In this document: positions 26,383 to 32,971 of the stretch, piece after piece
Layout: each line of letters starts with the position of its first letter
Numbering within the stretch: position 1 is the first letter of the stretch
Source of the DNA: Thermomucor indicae-seudaticae
Lineage: Eukaryota; Mucoromycota; Mucoromycetes; Mucorales; Lichtheimiaceae
NCBI GenBank assembly: GCA_000787465.1
Contig: JSYX01000392.1
Span: 1 to 32,971, forward strand
Reading direction: 5' to 3'
DNA length: 32,971 nt
Program-made: the position numbers and the translations under genes
The notes under the pieces: model-generated
The model's input: the letters and a program-made list of their open reading frames with translations, nothing else
Databases searched by the model: none
Told to the model about the DNA's origin: nothing

Positions 26383-28176
26383 ATGGCAAGCCGTCACCAC
26401 CACCCACCGGTCACCAGCAACGGTGTCTCGCCTTCCGCACAAAAGTCCACGACAAACATTGTTGGTGTACATTACCGTGTGGGCAAAAAAGTGGGCGAAG
26501 GCAGCTTTGGCGTCCTGTACGAAGGTTAACATTAAGGGATCCAATGACGTTTTCGTTACTTTCTCACACGACGCAATCTAGGCACCAACCTACTAAACAA
26601 CCAAGCCGTCGCCATCAAGTTTGAAGCACGCAAATCTGAAGCTCCTCAATTAAGAGACGAATACAGAACTTACAAGATCCTCTCGGGTTTACGTAACGTA
26701 ACAATTCAATTTTTCACCCCTCCCCTCTCGTCACCTCTTTTCCTACATCCTTCTCACAATATTCATATTTATATTGCCTTTTCTGTTTCTGTTAGCCGGC
26801 GTACCCAGCGCTTATTACTTTGGGCAAGAAGGACAGCACAATATCCTCGTCATCGATCTGTTAGGTCCAAGTCTTGAAGATGTATTTGACATGTGCGGGC
26901 GAAAATTCTCTGTCAAAACTGTGGCTATGCTGGCCAAGCAGATGGTACATGGATGACAAAAGCGCAGAAAAAAAGAGTTTGACGCTATTCTGACGATATA
27001 AGCACTAACTAGCTTTACCGAGTGGAAAATGTGCACGAACGCAACTTAATATATCGGGATATCAAGCCTGACAACTTCCTGATCGGACGACCAGGTACTC
27101 AGCATGCGAATATGGTGTACATGATCGACTTTGGTATGGCCAAGCCATATAGAGACCCGAAAACAAAACAGCATATCCCGTATCGCGAACGTAAAAGTCT
27201 GTCGGGGACAGCAAGGTACATGAGTATCAATACCCATTTGGGAAGAGGTATGGGCGGGCGGTCATCCAAAATAGACTTCCCCTTGATTGATTGATCCTAC
27301 TTAACAAAAGAACAATCACGGCGTGATGACCTCGAATCCCTCGGCCATGTATTCATGTACTTCTTGCGTGGATCATTGCCTTGGCAGGGACTTAAGGCTG
27401 CCACGAACAAGCAAAAGTACGAAAAAATCGGTGAAAAGAAGCAAACGACCTCCATAAAGGAACTCTGCGATGGGTTTCCTGGTAAGCGCTCCAGGGACAG
27501 GGCAAACAAGGGGTTTCTGCTTCATGATGCTGATCCGTTCTGTACATCAGAGGAGTTTGGTATTTATCTGCAGTACACACGCAAGCTGGGCTTTGACGAG
27601 AACCCCGATTACGATTTCTTGCGAGAATTGTTCAACAAGGTCCTCAAACGTATTGGAGAAACAGATGATGGCATTTACGACTGGATGTTGCTGAATAACG
27701 GGAAAGGTTATGAGGTAAAGAACAGAAAGTCGCCACCCTGCGTATGTGGCTGAAATCTTATTCTGTCACAACCCCTTAATTTCGCTTAGTACCGTGCATC
27801 TTCCAAGACGGAGCAACATCACAGCAGTAGACGCCAGCATGCTCGTGATACCGCGGCTACATCCCGAGTGGCATTATCTCCAGGAAGCCAAGCCCATCGA
27901 TCGCATCATCAACAACGTCATCAGCGTCAAGCTTCCCAAACCTCGCAATCATCTCAGAAACAACCATTACCGCAGCAGCAGCAACACACTAATACCACCA
28001 CCACCATGGCTGGCACAACCCTCCCAGCTATGCCTACCCCTGCAACGCACATGGAAACATCCGACAAGCCCATAGCACAGCCAAACCTAGAAGAGCAAGA
28101 CGAAACTCGCAAGCAAGATCAACGTGGATTTTGGCATGTATTTATGTCCTTTGTTACATGCGGCACACACAGTTAG
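26383..28176 (+). CDS. Casein kinase 1 family Ser/Thr kinase
   Basis: Seven exons: 26383-26524, 26582-26692, 26796-26944, 27013-27247, 27311-27481, 27551-27714 and 27790-28176, giving 452 residues. The kinase domain (about 28-320) has the glycine loop [13 protein letters not shown], Lys60 in [10 protein letters not shown] and catalytic Asp150 in IYRDIKPDN. Asp173 lies in [12 protein letters not shown]. The CK1 signature is [20 protein letters not shown] (no APE motif), followed by [20 protein letters not shown]. The C-terminal tail is His/Gln-rich with a short CAG run and ends [16 protein letters not shown]. It has one cysteine near the end that might be lipidated, though not the CC pair of yeast Yck1/2. 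It phosphorylates acidic or primed sites. The subfamily (Yck, CK1-gamma or Cki) is not settled. Confidence 0.95.
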
Positions 28177-28373
28177 AACTGCGCAACAAAATGCAAGCAA
28201 GCAATAGCACACTACATCTTGGTTTTCTTCTTTTCTTTTTCTACTGATATACACAGGAAATTCTATTCTATTTCTTCCTATATCTCTACTGTTTTTCTTT
28301 TTTTGCTTTATTTAAGAACGATATAAAGAAGAAAAAGTAGTAAGTGTACGGTAATGAACTTTACAATTGGAGT

Positions 28374-30141
28374 TTAGCGCATTTGATAATAAGGATGCGG
28401 ATAATAAGGGGCTGTGGGATGCTGGGGAAAAGTAGATGAAGACGCCATGGTATTGTACGTGAAATAGGCTTGTTGCTGTAGAGGATGATAAAACGACGAA
28501 GAAGGTACTATGGAAGGAGCTTGCATGTACTCCATGGGATATGGATGACGTCGAGCATAGATTTGTTGTGCGTATTGCTGCTTAAGTTGTTGTTCGCGTT
28601 GATAAGCCTGGAATCGATCCCATTCCTGCTGCTGTTGTTCTTGATGATGCGAACGCTGACGAAGGTTCTCTTGGCTGCTGCTTGTTCGAGAACGAGCAAT
28701 GCTGCTGCTGCGTTGCTTGTTCTTCTTTTTCAGATTGGGTGCAGAGCGTGAGTGACTAAGCTTTTTCCTTTCCTTCTTCAGTCGTCGGGAACCTGCTTCG
28801 TCGCTATCATCGCTTTCACCTTCGTCATCTGCCTCGTCGCCTTCTCCCTCGACGGATGACTTCTTCGTAGTCAAAGACTTGCGATGCTGCTTTGTGAAAC
28901 TGCTGCTGCTACTGGCCACACTGGGTTTCTTGATGGAGAAGTTGCCGGATGACGAGGAAGTACTACAGGAACAAGAAGAGCTAGAGCTGGCGGCGACAGA
29001 GGCTGGCGGCGAAGGTCGCTGTTTTTCAGATAGAGTCGAGACAGATGCGGACGGAGGAACGGCTTGTGATGGCGGTGGTGACAGGATGGGAGGTGTTAAG
29101 GGCATAGCAGCCATTGGAACCATAGGTGGCGACATAGGGGGTGACACCGGAGGAGAAATCATCATCGTATCGGGTGAACGCATCAAGATCATTGGATTGG
29201 GCGAGAACATCATTTGCTGTTGCTGTTGACGCATGGCGGCCATTCTATATTGTTGTCTGTGTCGGTCTTTCATACGAGCAATCATGTTTTCATTTAGTTC
29301 GACCAGGTTGGCTTCTGGATCGACACGCCAGCTATCGATTTTCCGACGCACATTCAAATGATGATCTTCGGTTCGTCGTTCCATGATGGGTTGCATGCCC
29401 TTGATCATGGCTGGCCCAATCCCATCCTCTTCGTCGCTCGTACTTGACTTGTTATCCTCCTCTTCTGAATCAGAAACATCCGAATCCAGCACTTTTTGCG
29501 TCGTGACAGGCTTCTCCGATGATGGTTCCGAAGTTGGTGCTGTTGTGGTTGGCTGCTGAAGCAGAGAAGCAAACATGGATGTCTCTTGAGGCTGCTGCTT
29601 GTTGAGCCCTTGCAGATAACTACTGTAAATGCTGTCGACACCAAAAAGTCCTCCTCCGTTGTTGGCTGTATTTTGTTGCGTGCTTGTACGACGATCGGTC
29701 GTTGGCATCGGGCGATTGCCTGTTTCGGCCATTCGACTGATGGGCTTGTCCAACTGTTGTGACAGGGCCAGCGCCGCCGACAAGTCCGTATGAAAATCAT
29801 CTAAGGGGCCGCCTCTTAGTTCATTCTGCTATATTCTGCTTTCGCAGGCTTGTTTGTTTACCTAATGGCCCTGTCGTTGTCGCGGGTTTCTGTTGCGTCG
29901 CCAGCTCGGAAAAGATATCATCCAAAAGGCTGTTTCCCGGACCAGCGGGCGCAGTCGGCGGAGGACTGTTAGGGGAGGTCGTCGTTGTTGTTGTTGTGGC
30001 GGTGGTGGTAGATGGCGCGGTAGGCTCAAAGTCCAGCTTGAGAGTTAACGGTTCTAGCTTGGGCGTCGCGGATGGCGCTGGCGTGGCATCCTTCTTACGA
30101 TTTCGTGACTTGTAGAGACTGCTAAGCTTCAAGAGGCCCAT
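28374..30141 (-). CDS. Large, mostly disordered protein, unrecognised, 568 aa
   Basis: Two exons, 30141-29862 and 29800-28374, joined in frame. The N-terminus MGLLKLSSLYKSRNRKKDA is basic, then a Thr/Pro/Ser-rich stretch with LLDDIFSELA. Exon 2 has an acidic SDSEEEDN patch. A better-ordered segment follows at about residues 210-255: DHHLNVRRKIDSWRVDPEAN and VELNENMIARMKDRHRQQYR. Downstream are Met/Pro-rich repeats (PPVSPPMSPPMVPM), a poly-Ser tract, an acidic patch, a basic KKERKKL/KKKNK region and a Tyr/Gln/Pro-rich end. No known domain is evident. Low-complexity and basic regions would fit a nuclear or RNA/DNA-associated or scaffolding role, but that is only a guess. Its stop lies 198 bp from the CK1 stop (convergent). 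Confidence 0.75.
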
Positions 30142-30687
30142 GGAAAAGGAAACGAAGAAAAGAGTGAAGAAAATGGTCTTTGTCTTGGTGTGCGCAATTT
30201 GATAGAAATCGGTTTGCGCGACATGCTCGGCGTCTGAACCACGCTTCTCAGACTTGTACCACCACGCGAGCGAGACCAAGAAAATCAGTTAAATGGATGA
30301 GCCCGGACCGCCTTCTTCCAACAGTACCCCTTTACCCCCCCCCTCGGTGCAATTTGATATCCAATATCATGGATACTGTTGATGAAACTCATTGTCTTAT
30401 GCAAGCAAACGCCTCCTATTGTCCATCAAACAATAATTGCCACCATTTTCGTCTTTTACCGATACGCACATCTGAATCGGATTTCCGACAATCAAGTAGA
30501 TGCATGTTTCTGAATGGTAACACGAAACTAATTATTAACCGCATGGAAAAATAAACGATCAACGCACGACAGATCTCAGCAGATGCAAGGTATAAGAGAT
30601 TTTTCAAAAGGAGACGGTTTGACCGACGCATTTTTCGGGTGAACTACTTCTTTTCGTAGCTAAAGAAAGTTGGTGACAATCATCTTC
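30142..30687. other. Intergenic spacer, 546 bp
   Basis: It contains the promoter of the disordered-protein gene and the 3' region of PRO2. There is a C-run at about 30332-30344. Overlapping short ORFs on both strands have no family resemblance. Confidence 0.45.
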
Positions 30688-32326
30688 TCAGATCTTGTAA
30701 TTTTCCGGAGCGATAGGTTCATGCAAGTATTGCCGTTTGCCTGAACCATAATCGCCAACCACGTTGCCATTGCCACGAATTTTGTACTTGTAGATTACCA
30801 GTCCCTCTAAGCCTACTGGGCCACGAGCATGGGTCTTGTTGGTCGATACCTGTGACCAAGAGGTATAGACATGCGTAAGAAGCATATCACACGGATTCCC
30901 TTCTCGTCTGCAAACTTACGCCTACTTCCGCACCAAAGCCATAGCGGAAACCATCAGCAAAACGCGTGCTTGCATTCCAATAACAACCAGCAGCATCCAC
31001 GCGTGTCGTAAAGAAGTCGGCCGTGGCCTCGTTCTCAGTCACAATAGCGTCCGTGTGCTTTGATCCATGCTCATTGATATGTTCCACTGCCTCATTTACA
31101 TCCTTGACAGACTTGACTGCCATGATGTGATCCAAAAATTCAGTATCGAAATCCTGTGGTTCTGCGGGAACAATCTTGTCCTGGAGCTCGGCTGGAATAC
31201 TCTCCAGTGCAGACCGAACATCTGCTTCGCATTTTAAGGTCACGCCAGCTTTCAAGAGGGCAAGGGCCACCTTCGGGAAACCTTCTTTCAGGAACGATGT
31301 GTGTAGCAAGAGTGTCTCTGCAGCATTGCATGCAGCTGGATAGTTGGTCTACATCGAAGGACCGTCAGTCTATATAATTGATCTCTTGAAGATATACTTC
31401 GCTTCTTCGCTTTTCTTTTTACCTTTGCATCAACAGCAATGCGGACTGCCTTGTCAACATCGGCGTCTTTATCCAGGTATACTGAGCAGATGCCATCAGC
31501 GTGACCAAGCACGGGAATCCTAAAAGTTTATACCTCGTTGGATGGAAAATTCATTGACTAAAAGCAATTTCGTTTTTACCTCGTATGGTTCTGAATGTAC
31601 CGAACAAGGCTATTGCTGCCTCGTGGAACTACGAGATCGATGTACCGGTCCAAATCCAACAGGGCATTGATATCTTCTCTCGTCTCCACAATTTGTACGG
31701 CTTCTTTAGGAATTCCGTTCGTTTCAGGAAGACTGGCAAGGGCATCCTGGATGACGCGTGCCAGAATAGCGTTTGTCCTTGTGGCTTCCTTGCCGCCCTT
31801 GAGAATAACTGCATTACCCGACTTCAGCGCCAAGCATGAAATGTTCACCACGACTTCAGGGCGAGCTTCAAAGATGGTCAGCAAGACGCCGACGGGAACT
31901 GTGACCCGGTACAGTTCTAGGTCGTTGTCCAGTTTGGTAGCCAGCGTCACTTTTTTGGTCGGATCAGGAAGCTTTGCGATATCGCTTACGCCAGACAAGA
32001 TCGTATCAAACTTGTCTCCGTTGCAAATATCAAGTCGCTTGAATAAGGACGCAGACAGTTTACCGGCCGCTACTTGCTCCTCAGCCAGCTGAAGGAGTAG
32101 GTAAGCCACTCAGGGTCATTGAAATGACCAGTATTGGTGATGAATTGGATTGTACCTTTTTGTCCTGTTCGTTTGCCTCAAAGATCTCGTTGCGTCGTTC
32201 ACTAAGGACTTGCTTAATGCGAAGCAGTGCTTCATTCTTTTGCTCGTTGGTGACGGACTGCATACTGACCGAAGCCAGACGAGCCGCACGAGCAAGTTCA
32301 GTAATGGAGTTGGAAACAGCAGTCAT
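30688..32326 (-). CDS. PRO2: Gamma-glutamyl phosphate reductase (glutamate-5-semialdehyde dehydrogenase)
   Basis: Five exons: 32326-32156, 32088-31580, 31519-31423, 31348-30920 and 30849-30688, giving 455 residues, the family's normal length. It reduces gamma-glutamyl phosphate to glutamate-5-semialdehyde with NADPH, the second step of proline synthesis. The aldehyde-dehydrogenase-like catalytic Cys266 lies in [65 protein letters not shown] and the C-terminal [14 protein letters not shown] are family hallmarks. The N-terminus starts [19 protein letters not shown] with no targeting signal, so the enzyme should be cytosolic. The upstream region carries GACTCA and TGACGCA elements that fit general amino-acid control. 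Confidence 0.96.
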
Positions 32327-32424
32327 TTCGAGATTGACGATAAAGTGTCGAGGCAGGTTCGTTTCTTAAGCCAATTTTTTAATGCGGGGTATGACCCGTC
32401 ACATCGAGATCTTATCAGTTTCCC

Positions 32425-32450
32425 GACTCACGCAGAAGCACAATGACGCA
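32425..32450. promoter_or_regulatory. Gcn4/ATF-like sites upstream of PRO2
   Basis: GACTCA at 32425-32430 (TGAGTC on the gene's strand) matches six of seven bases of the Gcn4/Cpc1 site TGASTCA. TGACGCA at 32444-32450 resembles an ATF/CREB half-site. Both are about 100-125 bp before the PRO2 start codon, where a bZIP amino-acid-starvation regulator could act. Confidence 0.4.
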
Positions 32451-32971
32451 AAGGAATATCATGCGTACGGTCAAACGTTACACATTCTTCTCTTTTGAGC
32501 CAGTTGTCTATTGCAATTTTATCACTGAAAATTGACACGAAAAGAGAGTTACAAATAGCAGAGTCAGAAAAAATTTGTGTGTGCGCAGTTGAAGAGGAGG
32601 ACTGGGGACCAGTTGAATGTCTAGGGCAAATTAGCTCGGTTACCTCTTTACTTTGCCATTTTCAACTTACTCTCCAGAACAAAAGCTGTGGATTCGTAGT
32701 CAAAATCCTTCATTCATGGTCAATGATAATGGCCTTGAATGGGTATCTCCGTTTGTTTGCCTATAGAATCTTAAACTTCTGCGCGTGTTGCGCGCTGCAT
32801 CCTTGTTCCTATCCCATATCTTGCCAAGGATGTCAACTTTCGAGGGGGTTGGTCGCCACCCCATATGGTCTGCATGTATGCTCCCATATTGGGTGACGAT
32901 CTGAGAGAAGAGTCACCCATGTACCAAGCTCACATACTGTTTATTGATTGCACATTTGCGTCACTCGAAAT
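32451..32971. other. Right-edge region without a supported gene
   Basis: A plus-strand open frame at 32495-32896 (133 codons) has no recognisable motif, and I could not attach exons. A further GAGTCA string occurs at about 32909 and TGCGTCA near 32956. The stretch is probably upstream regulatory DNA of PRO2 and/or the flank of a gene outside the window. Confidence 0.35.

Noticed and set aside
28600..28740. CTG/CAG-rich tract as a possible microsatellite or array
   Set aside because: It is interrupted and encodes Gln/Ser-rich protein. No direct-repeat array or CRISPR-like spacing exists in the window.

Overview
The window looks like a nuclear contig from an early-diverging filamentous fungus. 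Mucoromycota is my best guess, but this is inference. Genes lie on both strands and are split by many short GT-AG introns, mostly 45-100 bp. The set includes a SAP-domain Acinus homologue, which budding yeast lacks. It also holds paired mitochondrial and cytosolic SHMT, a Ycf1/MRP-type ABC transporter, a Cdc4-like F-box/WD40 protein and a CK1-family kinase. I rebuilt gene models by hand from splice sites and reading-frame continuity. For every multi-exon model the summed coding length is divisible by three; the sulfate-transporter model depends on one weak donor.

Left part (1-8.7 kb): a possible gene end at the left edge, a tiny twin-cysteine (CHCH-like) protein on +, then four minus-strand genes. 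These are a universal stress protein, a membrane-anchored alpha/beta hydrolase resembling isoprenylcysteine methylesterase, mitochondrial SHMT (11 exons) and an Acinus-like RNA-processing protein. A 1.2 kb spacer follows, with an 84-bp fold-back MITE.

Middle (8.7-19.6 kb): a 20-exon, 1522-residue ABCC transporter on + (vacuolar Ycf1 type). Then comes about 5 kb of gene-poor DNA. It holds a putative small unrecognised five-exon gene (minus), a decayed Tc1/mariner transposase, two compact inverted repeats and an orphan ORF.

Right part (19.6-33 kb): cytosolic SHMT (minus, one intron), an SLC26/SulP sulfate-type transporter (minus) divergent from a Cdc4-like SCF substrate receptor (+), and a CK1-family kinase (+). 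The last two genes are a large disordered unrecognised protein (minus) and PRO2, gamma-glutamyl phosphate reductase (minus), with Gcn4/ATF-like sites upstream.

Most genes are ordinary housekeeping genes and there is no obvious metabolic cluster. The shared themes are one-carbon and amino-acid metabolism (two SHMTs, PRO2), thiol/sulfur handling (ABCC, SulP) and phosphorylation-linked regulation (CK1, the Cdc4-like receptor). I found no clearly new multi-gene system. The least explained items are the 16.5-17.4 kb gene, the 568-residue disordered protein and the repeats near 18.8-19.0 kb.
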